Source: Candidatus Atribacteria bacterium ADurb.Bin276
GTDB lineage: Bacteria > Atribacterota > Atribacteria > Atribacterales > Atribacteraceae
Assembly (NCBI GenBank): GCA_002069605.1
Contig: MWBQ01000033.1
Coordinates: 1-60,625 of the forward strand
Direction: 5' to 3'
DNA: 60,625 bases
Both the position numbers and the translations under genes were made by a program. Numbering within the stretch: position 1 is the stretch's first letter; each line of letters opens with the position of its first letter. This document shows, piece by piece, positions 35,896-44,866 of this stretch. The notes under the pieces are model-generated. The model searched no databases and was not told the origin of the DNA. It saw only the letters and a list, made by a program, of their open reading frames with translations.

Positions 35896-36101
35896 AATAG
35901 CATTAAATGTTAGATTCATTTTCTTACTTGTTAACTTTTACTATCGGGAAGAAAGAGCTCCTATTATTTTTTTTGATTTATAACTAGAGAAAAAATGATA
36001 AAAACAAGTGAGGATGAGAACCGAAAAACAAGATTTTGGGACCGGAATCTATTAAAAAGAAAGGTTTCGAATATTTATAATAACAGGTGGTGAAAATATA
36101 T

Positions 36102-36890
36102 ATGGAAATCCAACCGTTGAAAGAAAAAATTGCTTTTATCACTGGTTCTGCTTCGGGAATAGGACAAGGAATTGCTCTCCGCTTTGCAAAAGAAGGAGCA
36201 CAAATTGCCTGTTGTGATTTAAATTTAGAAGGTGCAGAGAAAACAGCTCAAGAAGTCAAATCTCTTGGACAACAAGCTTTAGCGATTCAGCTAGATGTTA
36301 CCAAGAGTAAAGATGTAGAAAATGCAGTTCGACAGGTTCATGACCATTTTGGGAGAATTGATATTTTGGTGAATTCAGCCGGGATAATTAAAGCCAACTT
36401 TATAACCGACGTTCCCGAATCAACCTGGGATGCAATTATCGATGTTGACCTTAAGGGAACTTTTCTCTGTATCAAGGAAGTAACTAAATATATGGTTGAA
36501 CAAAAAGGTGGAAAAATTATCAATATTAGTTCTAAGTCAGGGAAGAAGGGTGGCTTGTGGCTGGCTGCTTATAGTTCAGCAAAATTTGGGGTAATAGGGC
36601 TAACTCAAAGTGTTGCTACCGATCTCGCCCCTTTTCATATCAATGTCAATGCCATTTGCCCTGGTAATGTGTTTTCAACCCCAATGTGGGATTTATTGGA
36701 TAAAGAATATTCAGTAAAATTAGGGGTTCCTCCTGAACAGGTTCGAAAAATTTATGTCGAAAAAGTACCTCTGGGAAGAGGTTGTACTGTTGAAGATATA
36801 TCAAACCTGGCGGTTTTTCTTGCTTCTTCACAGTCCGACTATATGACCGGTCAAGCAATTAACTTAACCGGTGGGCAGGAGGTCCACTGA
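36102..36890 (+). CDS. Short-chain dehydrogenase/reductase
   Basis: A 262-aa classical SDR, NAD(P)-dependent. Cofactor motif TGSASGIG (residues 14-21), NSAG, and catalytic S-Y-K in NISSKSG...AAYSSAKFGVIG. The C-terminal MTGQAINLTGGQEVH is usual. The ATG at 36102 has AGGTGG at good distance; GTG at 36087 is less likely. Overlaps the AcoX-like reading frame. It could reduce acetoin/diacetyl (2,3-butanediol dehydrogenase) or oxidise a sugar alcohol (sorbitol/ribitol type); substrate not decided by sequence. Confidence 0.88.
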   Translation: MEIQPLKEKIAFITGSASGIGQGIALRFAKEGAQIACCDLNLEGAEKTAQEVKSLGQQALAIQLDVTKSKDVENAVRQVHDHFGRIDILVNSAGIIKANFITDVPESTWDAIIDVDLKGTFLCIKEVTKYMVEQKGGKIINISSKSGKKGGLWLAAYSSAKFGVIGLTQSVATDLAPFHINVNAICPGNVFSTPMWDLLDKEYSVKLGVPPEQVRKIYVEKVPLGRGCTVEDISNLAVFLASSQSDYMTGQAINLTGGQEVH

Positions 36891-37869
36891 GCTGAATACG
36901 ATAGGCTTAGTTGTTAATCCAGCAGCTGGGAAAGATATACGAAGATTAGTTGCTCATGGATCAGTATTTGGGAATCGAGAAAAGGTCAACTATACTATTC
37001 GAATTCTTTTAGGATTTGACCAAATAACGACTGCACCAATAAAATTAATTTATATGCCCGATCCGTATGAGCTGATTGAAACGGTTATTGATGAAGTTGG
37101 TAAATCTTTAAAAAACATTGAGTTTGAGAAAGCACCAATAACCGTTTTTGGAGATGAAGCCGATACTACTCATTTTGCTCAATATATTTCCAAAAAACCA
37201 AATGTTTCAGCCTTAGTTGTTTTAGGTGGAGATGGAACGAATCGGTTAGTAGCTAAATATAGCCGGAAAATCCCTCTTTTTTCTATATCTGCCGGAACAA
37301 ATAATGTTTTTGCTGATAACATTGAACCGACAATTTGCGGGATGGCGCTTGGGTATTTTATTAATGGGTGGGTTAAAAAGGACCAGGTGTTAGAAAGGAA
37401 AAAAATATTACGAATTTTTCAAGAAAATATTGAAAAAGGCATTGCTTTGGTGGATGTGGTTTTATTAGATAAAAAGGAAATTGGTGCACGTGCAGTATGG
37501 GATTCGTCATTGGTGAAATTAGTTGTAGTCACTCAAACCGATTCCATGAAAACTGGCTTAAGCACCATTGTAGATCGGGTAATAAAGATATCATCCCAAG
37601 ATCCTTATGGAGGCTATGTTTTTCCCAATCGCAGTGGTCGGATGGTTGGAGTGGCCATAGCTCCTGGTTTAGTGCAAAAAATTGGTATTGGTGAGTGGGG
37701 TTATCTTCAGGAAAATCAATCAATACCAATTAATCATACTGATGGAATAATTGCTCTCGATGGTGAAAGAGAACTGCCGGTTCGTTCGGGGGAAAAATGG
37801 ACGGTCCTATTGGATAGAAATGGTCCGGTAAAAGCGAATATCAATCAGATAATGGAGAAGGTGCGATAA
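36871..37869 (+). CDS. ATP-NAD kinase-like protein (AcoX-type, COG3199)
   Basis: About 325-332 aa. A protein of the NAD-kinase/diacylglycerol-kinase superfamily, COG3199-like, which includes AcoX of acetoin operons. GLVVNPAAGKD starts the fold, LVVLGGDGTNRLVAKY carries the GGDGT nucleotide motif and FSISAGTNNVFA follows. AcoX has no proven activity. The start is uncertain: GTG at 36871 (listed) overlaps the SDR by 20 nt and lacks a clear site, while AGGAGG at 36877-36882 points to a CTG at 36892. Its neighbours (SDR, and E2 350 nt downstream) support the aco link. It is not a housekeeping NAD kinase by context. Confidence 0.78.
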   Translation: MGRRSTELNTIGLVVNPAAGKDIRRLVAHGSVFGNREKVNYTIRILLGFDQITTAPIKLIYMPDPYELIETVIDEVGKSLKNIEFEKAPITVFGDEADTTHFAQYISKKPNVSALVVLGGDGTNRLVAKYSRKIPLFSISAGTNNVFADNIEPTICGMALGYFINGWVKKDQVLERKKILRIFQENIEKGIALVDVVLLDKKEIGARAVWDSSLVKLVVVTQTDSMKTGLSTIVDRVIKISSQDPYGGYVFPNRSGRMVGVAIAPGLVQKIGIGEWGYLQENQSIPINHTDGIIALDGERELPVRSGEKWTVLLDRNGPVKANINQIMEKVR

Positions 37870-38211
37870 CTGAGATCATCCTATCATGGTTTACGAAGAA
37901 AAACTACTTAGATAAGTTAGAGAAGAAATCACTCTATTTGATAACACCGATTGTCAATAAAAAAATGAATGTAAAGTCAATATCCTTTTTCTGGCAAAGA
38001 TAGATAGGCTTGGATTTGAGTCTGATAATTAAAAAAGACGAAATAATCAGATTCTCACTGGGAATATCTTTACTCGGGATGATAGTTTTTATAATGATTT
38101 CTGATTATAAAGATAAGGTACCTTTATTTTTAAAACGTTAATAGAGTTGTTTTTGTATTCATTTCTTTAAATCCTTAACTTATTTTTTTTATTAAAAAGG
38201 AGAGATTGCCA
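37870..38211. other. Intergenic region before the E2 gene; possible tiny ORF
   Basis: About 340 nt. An open frame of 41 codons (TTG 38016 to stop 38141) encodes a peptide with one hydrophobic stretch (FSLGISLLGMIVFIMIS). It lacks a clear ribosome binding site, and the region weakly resembles a decayed type B repeat, so I do not call it a gene. AAAAGGAGAG before the E2 gene is the ribosome binding site. Confidence 0.3.
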
Positions 38212-39474
38212 ATGGCAGAAAAAATAATTATGCCCAAATTGGGATTAACCATGGAAGAGGGAGTTATTAACAAATGGTTGGTCAAAGAGGGAGATCAGGT
38301 CGAGAAGGGCGATGCACTATTTGAAGTCGCAACCGATAAAGTGAATATGGAGGTCGAATCAACAGCTAACGGAGTTGTTTTAAAGATTATGGCTGCCGAA
38401 GGGGAAACCATTCCAATTACCCAAACGGTCGCTTATGTTGGGAAACCAGGTGAAGTTATTGAAGAAAAAGAAGAATCTGTTCCAGCTCCTCAGAAAACTG
38501 AAGAGAAACCGGTATCAGTCCAAATAGAAGAAAAAAAGGCTACTATAGATTTGGAAACTGCAGGAGAACGAATCAAAGCTTCACCTCTCGCTCGTCGATT
38601 AGCCAGTGAATATGGTCTTGACCTATCAAAAATTCAAGGAACCGGACCGGGAGGGAGAATCGTTAAAGAAGATATTGAAAAGGCATATCAACAAAAGGAA
38701 ATCATTGCGCCACAAAAAGAAGAAAAACCAAAAGCAGAGCCAGTAGTTATGGTAAAAGAAACATTGATACCTGGTGAAGGATTACCCAAAGAAGTGATTC
38801 CTCTTACCCGCATGAGAAAAATTATTGCAGAAAGAATGCACAGTAGTATGCAAAATAAACCTCATTTTTACTTACAAATGGAGGTTTTAGCTGATGAATT
38901 GGTTAAATTAAGAGGAAGGATGTTGCCTCTTATTGAAAAAACCACTGGACTTCGAATTTCCTACAATGATATTTTGATAAAAATTGTTGCCCAGAGTTTA
39001 GAGAAATTTCCAACCATCAATGCTTACTTTCTCGATAATGGAATCCAGATGAATCCAGCCGTTAACATTGGAGTAGCTGTTGCCTTGGAAGATGGTTTGA
39101 TTGTTCCAGTAGTTAAAAATGCCAATCTGAAAGGACTATCACAAATTGTAGTTGAAACCAATGATTTATCAAAAAGAGCTCGTGAATCAAAATTGCTTCC
39201 CGAAGAAATAACCGGAGGCACCTTTACTATATCAAATTTAGGCATGTATGGAGTTGATTCTTTTAACGCTATTATTAATGCACCGGAATCGGCCATTTTA
39301 GCCTGTGGTGCAATTAAAAAACGTCCCTATTTTGATGGAGAAAATATTGTTGTAGCTTCTTTAATGAACTTAACCTTATCGGGAGATCACCAGATTGTAG
39401 ATGGGGCAGTTGCAGCCCAATTCATGCAATATTTAAAGAATCTCATTGAAGAGCCTTTGGGATTAATCGTATAA
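38212..39474 (+). CDS. Dihydrolipoamide acyltransferase (E2) of a 2-oxoacid/acetoin dehydrogenase complex
   Basis: A 420-aa E2 core enzyme. An N-terminal lipoyl domain carries the lipoylated Lys in TDKVNME (about residue 43), a flexible charged linker follows, then the peripheral-subunit-binding domain ASPLARRLASEYGLDLSKIQGTGPGGRIVKEDI (about 125-155) and the catalytic domain, with the active site DHQIVDGA near the C terminus. One lipoyl domain only. The ATG at 38212 is preferred over the upstream TTG. The E1 gene lies 10 kb upstream, among sugar genes, and no E3 was found, so the complex is split over the island. The acyl group (acetyl, or other) is unknown. Confidence 0.9.
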   Translation: MAEKIIMPKLGLTMEEGVINKWLVKEGDQVEKGDALFEVATDKVNMEVESTANGVVLKIMAAEGETIPITQTVAYVGKPGEVIEEKEESVPAPQKTEEKPVSVQIEEKKATIDLETAGERIKASPLARRLASEYGLDLSKIQGTGPGGRIVKEDIEKAYQQKEIIAPQKEEKPKAEPVVMVKETLIPGEGLPKEVIPLTRMRKIIAERMHSSMQNKPHFYLQMEVLADELVKLRGRMLPLIEKTTGLRISYNDILIKIVAQSLEKFPTINAYFLDNGIQMNPAVNIGVAVALEDGLIVPVVKNANLKGLSQIVVETNDLSKRARESKLLPEEITGGTFTISNLGMYGVDSFNAIINAPESAILACGAIKKRPYFDGENIVVASLMNLTLSGDHQIVDGAVAAQFMQYLKNLIEEPLGLIV

Positions 39475-39496
39475 ATAAAAAAGGGAGGGTCAATCA

Positions 39497-41026
39497 GTGA
39501 ATTATTTTCTAGGAATAGACGTAGGAACTACTGGGTGTAAAGCAATTTTAGTTGACGAAAATGGTGAACTTATTGCGAAGGGTGTAGAAGAATATCCCCT
39601 TTATACTCCACGTCCCAACTGGGCGGAACAAGATCCTTCTGATTGGTGGCAGGGAACCCAACAAGCTATCAAAAAAACCCTTGATTCAGTTTCTATTGAT
39701 CGAAAAGCTATCGTTGGTATTGGTTTGACTGGTCAGATGCATGGGTCGGTTTTTCTCAATAATAAAGGAGAAGTGATTCGTCCGGCTATATTGTGGTGCG
39801 ATCAAAGAACTGCAAAGGAATGCGAAGAAATCACACAAATCGTTGGTCGAGAAAAAATGATGCGGATCAACGGAAATCCGGTTTTAGCCGGTTTTACAGC
39901 ACCAAAAATTTATTGGTTGAAAAATAATGAACCAGATCATTATAAACGTATTGATAAAATTTTGCTTCCCAAAGACTATATACGATTTTGCCTGACCGGT
40001 GAATTCGCAACCGATGTTTCTGACGCATCAGGTACTTCGTTATTTGATGTACCCCGTCGACAATGGTCAGATGAAATCATTTCTGATCTTAAACTCAATC
40101 GAAATTGGTTTCCAGATTGCTTTGAGTCACCGGAGATAACTGGTTATTTAAAAAGAGAAATTGCTCAGTTATTTGGAATGAATGACCAAGTTATTGTTGT
40201 TGCCGGGGGAGGGGATAACGCAGCTGGAGCCATAGGAACTGGTATTGTTAAGTCTGGCTTGGTATCAGCGAGTATTGGTACTTCGGGCGTGGTTTTTGCT
40301 TTTAGTGATGAAGTTAAAATTGATATGAAAGGCCGTGTTCATACCTTTTGCCATGCGGTTCCGGGTAAGTGGCACGTTATGGGTGTTATGTTGGCAGCTG
40401 GTGGATCTTTCCGTTGGCTTCGTGATGTTCTTGGAACGGAGGAAAAAAACCTGGCGGCACTACTTGATAAAGATGCCTATGAGATTTTAACCGAAGAAGC
40501 GGCTCAGGTTGAACCGGGTGGTGAAGGTCTGATCTTTTTGCCCTATCTAACCGGCGAAAGGACGCCTCATGCCGATCCCTATGCTCGAGGAGTGTTTTTT
40601 GGTTTAACCCTCAAGCATCGGAAGAATGAAATAGTGCGTGCAGTTATGGAAGGAGTTACCTTTGGCATGAGGGATTCCTTTGAGATCATTCGAGAAATGG
40701 GAATTCCAATTGGGGAAGTCATGGCCATTGGTGGTGGTGCCAAAAGCCCATTGTGGAGAAAAATTCAAGCCGATATATATCAAGTTCCCTTGTACCAGGT
40801 TCGAGTAGATGAAGGGCCGGCATTTGGTGCAGCTTTATTAGCAGCGGTTGGGAAGGGAGTTTTTCCTAATGTGGAGCAAGCCTGTCAAAAGGCGGTGAAA
40901 GTGATGGATAAAGTTTATCCCGATTCCCAAAAGGGTATTCGGTATAACGAAATTTATCAAATTTATAAAGACCTGTATCCGGCTTTAAAACCATTTTATA
41001 AGAGGATTTCTAATATTTCTTGGTAA
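39497..41026 (+). CDS. xylB: Xylulokinase
   Basis: A 509-aa FGGY kinase that converts xylulose to xylulose 5-phosphate. GIDVGTTGCKAILVD, GLTGQMHGSVFL and RPAILWCDQRTAKECEEI (about 79-118) are xylulokinase hallmarks, with GGGDNAAGAIGTG (about 236-248) and AIGGGAKSPLWRKIQADI. The start is GTG at 39497 with GGGAGGG upstream, 22 nt after the E2 gene, so the E2 and xylB are probably co-transcribed. No xylose isomerase of the classical type is seen next to it; the TIM-barrel isomerases may serve. A strong hairpin follows. Confidence 0.93.
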   Translation: MNYFLGIDVGTTGCKAILVDENGELIAKGVEEYPLYTPRPNWAEQDPSDWWQGTQQAIKKTLDSVSIDRKAIVGIGLTGQMHGSVFLNNKGEVIRPAILWCDQRTAKECEEITQIVGREKMMRINGNPVLAGFTAPKIYWLKNNEPDHYKRIDKILLPKDYIRFCLTGEFATDVSDASGTSLFDVPRRQWSDEIISDLKLNRNWFPDCFESPEITGYLKREIAQLFGMNDQVIVVAGGGDNAAGAIGTGIVKSGLVSASIGTSGVVFAFSDEVKIDMKGRVHTFCHAVPGKWHVMGVMLAAGGSFRWLRDVLGTEEKNLAALLDKDAYEILTEEAAQVEPGGEGLIFLPYLTGERTPHADPYARGVFFGLTLKHRKNEIVRAVMEGVTFGMRDSFEIIREMGIPIGEVMAIGGGAKSPLWRKIQADIYQVPLYQVRVDEGPAFGAALLAAVGKGVFPNVEQACQKAVKVMDKVYPDSQKGIRYNEIYQIYKDLYPALKPFYKRISNISW

Positions 41027-41097
41027 TCAGGATAAAGAAAATTGAAGGATAGACGTTCATGACTCTAAATAGTGTCTTATGACAATGAAAATAATTA

Positions 41098-41147
41098 CCC
41101 CCTCACCCCTGACCATCTTTTATGATGGAGCGAGGGGGAAAGTTTTT
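41098..41147 (+). terminator. Terminator after xylB
   Basis: CCCCCTC...GACCATC TTTTAT GATGG...GAGGGGG stem with a T6 run at 41142-41147. It may be derived from a type G repeat. Confidence 0.7.
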
Positions 41148-41268
41148 TAATCATTGAGGAGCTCCTTCTCTCTTTAAAGGAAAGACGAGGGTGAAGGAGA
41201 AATATAAAAAACATTATCCACCATTATTCACCAGTCACCGATCATTGTTATTTTAGGAGGTGAGACTA

Positions 41269-42252
41269 TTGGATAAGAAAGCCATATGTTTAGGGGAACT
41301 CTTAATTGATTTCGTATCCACTTTAAATGGCGTAACCTTAAGGGATGCTCCAGGCTTTGAAAAAGCACCAGGGGGTGCTCCTGCCAACGTAGCAGTGGGC
41401 TTGTCAAAGTTAGGTATTGAAACTTATTTTATTGGAAAAATTGGCAAAGATGCCTTTGGTGATTTTTTAAGAATGACTTTGGACAAGTATGGTGTCAAAA
41501 CTAATTATTTAACTACAACGACTAAAGCAAAAACTACTTTAGCTTTTGTTTCTTTAACTGAAGAGGGCGAAAGGGATTTTGTTTTTTACCGAGATCCAGG
41601 AGCAGACATGCTTTTGGACCAATCGGATATTATAGATTTGATATTTTCTGGAAGCGGTGTTTTTCATTTTGGATCAATTACTATGACTCACGAACCATCC
41701 AATAGCGCGACATTTAAGGCAATTCAATTAGCTCGTAAATATGGTTATTTGGTATCTTTTGATCCGAATTTACGGCCAGCCTTATGGAAAACCTTGGATG
41801 AAGCACGGGAAAAAATGCGGCTTGGAATGGAACTATCCGATGTTGTAAAATTAAACGAAGAAGAAGCGATGTTTATTGCAGAAACCAATACCGTTGAAGA
41901 AGCAATTCGTTACTTACAACGAAGCTACAATCTTGCTTTGGTTATTATAACCTTGGGGAAAGAAGGTTCTATCCTTGTTCACCAAGAAAAATCACTTCGA
42001 GTAGAAGGCTTTCCGGTTCATGCTGTTGATACTACTGGAGCTGGAGATGGCTTTGTTGCTGGACTGATCAGTTCACTTTATATGTTTTGGAATGACCTGA
42101 GAGAAAGAAAATCCATCCCTGATGACACACTTCGTTATGCAGGTCGTCGTGCCAATGCGGTAGGAGCACTCACAACCTTAAAAAAGGGAGCTATTCCAGC
42201 TCTTCCAACTCAAGAAGAGGTTGAAATTTTTATTGAGGAGAACCCCTTGTGA
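41269..42252 (+). CDS. PfkB-family sugar kinase (fructokinase-like)
   Basis: A 327-aa kinase with CLGELLIDFV at the N terminus and APGGAPANVAVGLSKLG (about residues 33-50), both typical of fructokinases. FVFYRDPGADMLL and the DTTGAGDGFVAGL motif near the C terminus complete the family set. The TTG at 41269 lies at proper distance from AGGAGGTG and is preferred over the GTG at 41260. Overlaps the next gene by 4 nt. Probably makes fructose 6-phosphate or a related product. Confidence 0.88.
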   Translation: MDKKAICLGELLIDFVSTLNGVTLRDAPGFEKAPGGAPANVAVGLSKLGIETYFIGKIGKDAFGDFLRMTLDKYGVKTNYLTTTTKAKTTLAFVSLTEEGERDFVFYRDPGADMLLDQSDIIDLIFSGSGVFHFGSITMTHEPSNSATFKAIQLARKYGYLVSFDPNLRPALWKTLDEAREKMRLGMELSDVVKLNEEEAMFIAETNTVEEAIRYLQRSYNLALVIITLGKEGSILVHQEKSLRVEGFPVHAVDTTGAGDGFVAGLISSLYMFWNDLRERKSIPDDTLRYAGRRANAVGALTTLKKGAIPALPTQEEVEIFIEENPL

Positions 42253-43202
42253 TTTTGGTGGTTTGTGCCAATCCGGCTCTTGATCGACTGCTCGTTTTAC
42301 CCGAACTTGGTTTAGATGGAGTGAATCGAACTTCTCGGGTTGAGGTCACGGTGGCTGGAAAGGGAATAAATGTTGCTCGAGCACTTCAGACAATGGGGCT
42401 TGAAAGTCATCTCTTCCTATTTTTAGGAGGCGAAAATGGGAATAAGGTGGCGAGAGGTTTGTCCCAAGAGTGTCTTCCTTTTGATGCTTGGCCAACTCTT
42501 GGAGAAACTCGTCTTACCACAATTATTCATGAAGAGAAAATACATCGGCATACGGTAATTAACGAAAGTGGCCCTATTGTTCCTTTTGAATCTTCTTTAG
42601 ATTTAATCCATAGCATAGAGAAACAACTTAAACCGGATGATTTTCTTATCCTGTCTGGTTCATTACCAAGAGGAGTCAGGAGAGATTTGTATTCAGTTTT
42701 AATTCATATTGCGCATCAAAAAAAAGCTTATTCAGTGCTTGATAGCTCTGGTATACCTTTTTCTTTGGCTCTGAAGTCAATTCCATTTTTAGTTAAACCA
42801 AATGTTAAAGAAGCCGAGGAGGCACTGGGATTTGCTATTCTATCATTGGGTGATAAAATAAAAGCGGTAGCTTGTTTTCAAAAGATAAAGATACCCTTAG
42901 TTATTCTATCCGATGGTCCAAATGGATTAGTGGTTGGATATCATGATGAAGTTTTTATTGTGAAAGCCGATAATACCTTAAGGGGTGGGGGATATGCAAT
43001 TGGATCGGGGGATACCTTAGTTGGAGGAGTAGTAGCTCAACTTTCACAACAGGTTGATGTTAAGGATGCTATTATATTTGGAACCGCCTGTGGGCTCGCC
43101 AATACCTTTTGTTCAGGAGCGGGGGTGTTTAACCTGGATATGGCACACCAGTTTATGGAGCACATTTTCATTGAAAATTATTACTCATCTAAAAGGAGGT
43201 AG
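42249..43202 (+). CDS. 1-phosphofructokinase-family hexose kinase (PfkB)
   Basis: A 317-aa kinase like FruK, LacC and tagatose-6-phosphate kinase, acting on phosphorylated sugars. ANPALDRLLVLPEL and VAGKGINVARALQTMGL are typical, and GSGDTLVGGVVAQ is a variant of the usual GAGD motif (Ser in place of Ala), still with the base Asp. The start overlaps the stop of the fructokinase gene by 4 nt (GTGA), so the two are coupled. Likely gives the bisphosphate step for a ketose; the exact substrate is unknown. Confidence 0.85.
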   Translation: MILVVCANPALDRLLVLPELGLDGVNRTSRVEVTVAGKGINVARALQTMGLESHLFLFLGGENGNKVARGLSQECLPFDAWPTLGETRLTTIIHEEKIHRHTVINESGPIVPFESSLDLIHSIEKQLKPDDFLILSGSLPRGVRRDLYSVLIHIAHQKKAYSVLDSSGIPFSLALKSIPFLVKPNVKEAEEALGFAILSLGDKIKAVACFQKIKIPLVILSDGPNGLVVGYHDEVFIVKADNTLRGGGYAIGSGDTLVGGVVAQLSQQVDVKDAIIFGTACGLANTFCSGAGVFNLDMAHQFMEHIFIENYYSSKRR

Positions 43203-43207
43203 CTGCG

Positions 43208-43756
43208 ATGGAAGTGGTGGTTCGAGGAAAAAATATCGATGTCGACGACCTCATGAGAGATTATGTGACCAAAAAGTTGTCAAAACTTGATAAGTTTTTC
43301 CATAAGCTTATCGATGCAACTGTTGTTTTCAGTTTGGTTCGAGGACGAATTAAAAGTGAAGTTACCATGACAGCAAGTGGGATTGTTCTTCGAGCTGAAG
43401 GAGAAGGACCCGATTGGAGGACATCTTTCGAAACTGTCGATGATAAATTGGAAAGACAGGTTAAACGTTATAAAGAAAAACTGGCTCGCCGAGGTGCTTT
43501 GAAATCAGTGGAAGCTCTCTCGGCAATCGAAATCAATGAGATTCTTTCTCAAACCGAGAGCGAAGAAAAAATTCCCGGTAAGTTGGTGCGTACTAAAGAA
43601 TTTACACTTCGTCCCATGACGGTTGAAGATGCCATTTTACAAATGGAACTTCTCAGCCATTCTTTTTTTGTTTATAAAGATATAGATAAAAATAAAGTTC
43701 AAATTCTCTATAAAAGAAACGATGGAAACTACGGCTTAATTGATCCTATATATTAA
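43208..43756 (+). CDS. hpf: Ribosome hibernation promoting factor (long form)
   Basis: A 182-aa long-form HPF, which forms inactive 100S ribosome dimers in stationary phase. The N-terminal domain MEVVVRGKNIDVDDLMRDYVTKKLSKLDKFF binds the ribosome. The C-terminal domain, LVRTKEFTLRPMTVEDAILQMELLSHSFFVYKD (about 125-157), is the dimerisation domain. AAAGGAGGTAG precedes the ATG. Only 5 nt after the hexose kinase gene, so it is probably co-transcribed. In Firmicutes hpf sits next to secA and prfB; here a short module is inserted between. Confidence 0.95.
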   Translation: MEVVVRGKNIDVDDLMRDYVTKKLSKLDKFFHKLIDATVVFSLVRGRIKSEVTMTASGIVLRAEGEGPDWRTSFETVDDKLERQVKRYKEKLARRGALKSVEALSAIEINEILSQTESEEKIPGKLVRTKEFTLRPMTVEDAILQMELLSHSFFVYKDIDKNKVQILYKRNDGNYGLIDPIY

Positions 43757-43854
43757 CTTCTCATTGTTAAGATATAAACCAGTTATATTTATCGAACATT
43801 GGAAAACATTATTGATAAAGAGTTTTAAAAAAGAATCCTTTAGGTGGGGAAATT

Positions 43855-44541
43855 ATGGACGTACCGATTGATTTTAAAGCTATCGAGGACTCAATAAGTT
43901 GTATTGACGGCATTATTAATGTAAAAATTGTCGGAGAAGGTTCAAATATCACTGAGATTCATGTTTTATCCAATCGGAGCAAGGGGCCTAAATTATTAGT
44001 TAGGGATATTGAAACTCTTATCAAGGCTCGTTTTGGTGTTGAAATTGATCATAAAAAAATTAGCGTTGTGAGTTTCGACTTGGAAGAACCACCTCACGAA
44101 ACAACGGTAATCCAGGAACGGCCTATTTTATGGGGAGTTGGATGGAAAAAATCCGGTGATAATTTTCAGGCGGACGTTGAAATCAAACTCGTTGACAAGG
44201 TTTATCGTTCTTCTCTTAACAGCAAAGCCTGGGACCAGAGAGAGCGGTGTTCGTTAATTGCCCAAGCAGTTATAGATTGTATGAATCAAATTGTTGCAAC
44301 TCCATTGTTTTCCTTACGAGGAGTTACCGTTCATAATTATTGTGAATTTGATGTGGCAGTTTGTCTGGTTGATTATCGTAACTTCGGAAAAGCCGAAGGG
44401 ACTTTGATTGGTACAGCCTTACTTCGAGATGAAATCTATGAAACCGTTGCACGATCAGCATTGGATGCAGTAAATAGGAAAGTGAATTATTATCATTCCT
44501 TCCATCGGGAAAATTTAGAAAAAAACTCTTTTGAACATTGA
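43855..44541 (+). CDS. Conserved hypothetical protein, function unknown
   Basis: A 228-aa soluble protein with no signal or membrane segment. An N-terminal region (about 1-75: SCIDGIINVKIVGEGSNITEIHVLSNRSKGPKLLVRDIETL) looks like an alpha-beta domain that could bind a ligand, and a second region (about 85-215, ALLRDEIYETVARSALDAVNRK) probably forms a repeat-like fold. I recall similar proteins in anaerobic Firmicutes next to HD and DUF5317 genes, but assign no function. AGGTGGGG precedes the ATG. Just upstream of a structured leader and the HD-GYP gene. Confidence 0.6.
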   Translation: MDVPIDFKAIEDSISCIDGIINVKIVGEGSNITEIHVLSNRSKGPKLLVRDIETLIKARFGVEIDHKKISVVSFDLEEPPHETTVIQERPILWGVGWKKSGDNFQADVEIKLVDKVYRSSLNSKAWDQRERCSLIAQAVIDCMNQIVATPLFSLRGVTVHNYCEFDVAVCLVDYRNFGKAEGTLIGTALLRDEIYETVARSALDAVNRKVNYYHSFHRENLEKNSFEH

Positions 44542-44656
44542 AAAGGAGTGATTTTAAGCCAAAAATAGATTGAAATGCAATCCGAAGAGGAGGAAATACC
44601 GAGAAGCCAAGTTTTTACCAGTCCATCTATTATGGATATAGAACTATAAGGAGAAG

Positions 44657-44866
44657 AAAAGGCGGCCAGGGGTCTATAGAGCGAAGCGGCCTTCCCATCT
44701 TTACTTAGCGAAGAAAGGTGGAGAATGATCGCAGGGAGGGCTTTCGAATGAAAAAACTGCTGAGCATTCTTCTTGGTCTTTTGGCCATCGTTTTAGCCAG
44801 TGGTGCTGGTTTCCATTGGAGATAAGCTAAAGTTGCAATAGAAGCCTCCCTGGTCGCCTTTTTTAA
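44657..44866 (+). terminator. Long-range terminator/anti-terminator pair around the mini-ORF
   Basis: AAAAGGCGGCCAGGG (44657-44671) pairs with CCCTGGTCGCCTTTT (44848-44862), one G-U pair, then a T-run. The alternative pairing is between the mini-ORF ribosome site (44732-44745, CAGGGAGGG-rich) and 44841-44852. The two exclude one another, as in attenuators. Confidence 0.55.
44748..44825 (+). CDS. 25-aa hydrophobic leader peptide
   Basis: MKKLLSILLGLLAIVLASGA-type peptide of 25 residues, with a KK start, a hydrophobic stretch and a GFHWR end. GCAGGGAGGG lies at good distance before the ATG. It has the composition of a signal-like or small membrane peptide. It is enclosed in a long RNA stem and may control the downstream HD-GYP gene by its translation, or be a functional small protein. 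Not in a recognised family. Confidence 0.5.
   Translation: MKKLLSILLGLLAIVLASGAGFHWR

Noticed and set aside
36871-37869. Housekeeping NAD kinase
   Set aside because: Length and N terminus fit COG3199/AcoX better than NadK, and the neighbours are dehydrogenase-complex genes.
38016-38141. 41-codon membrane peptide before E2
   Set aside because: TTG start without a clear ribosome binding site and weak likeness to a decayed type B repeat; not called a gene.
44575-44649. 24-codon ORF upstream of the hydrophobic mini-ORF
   Set aside because: No ribosome binding site and no known peptide; recorded in the leader entry only.
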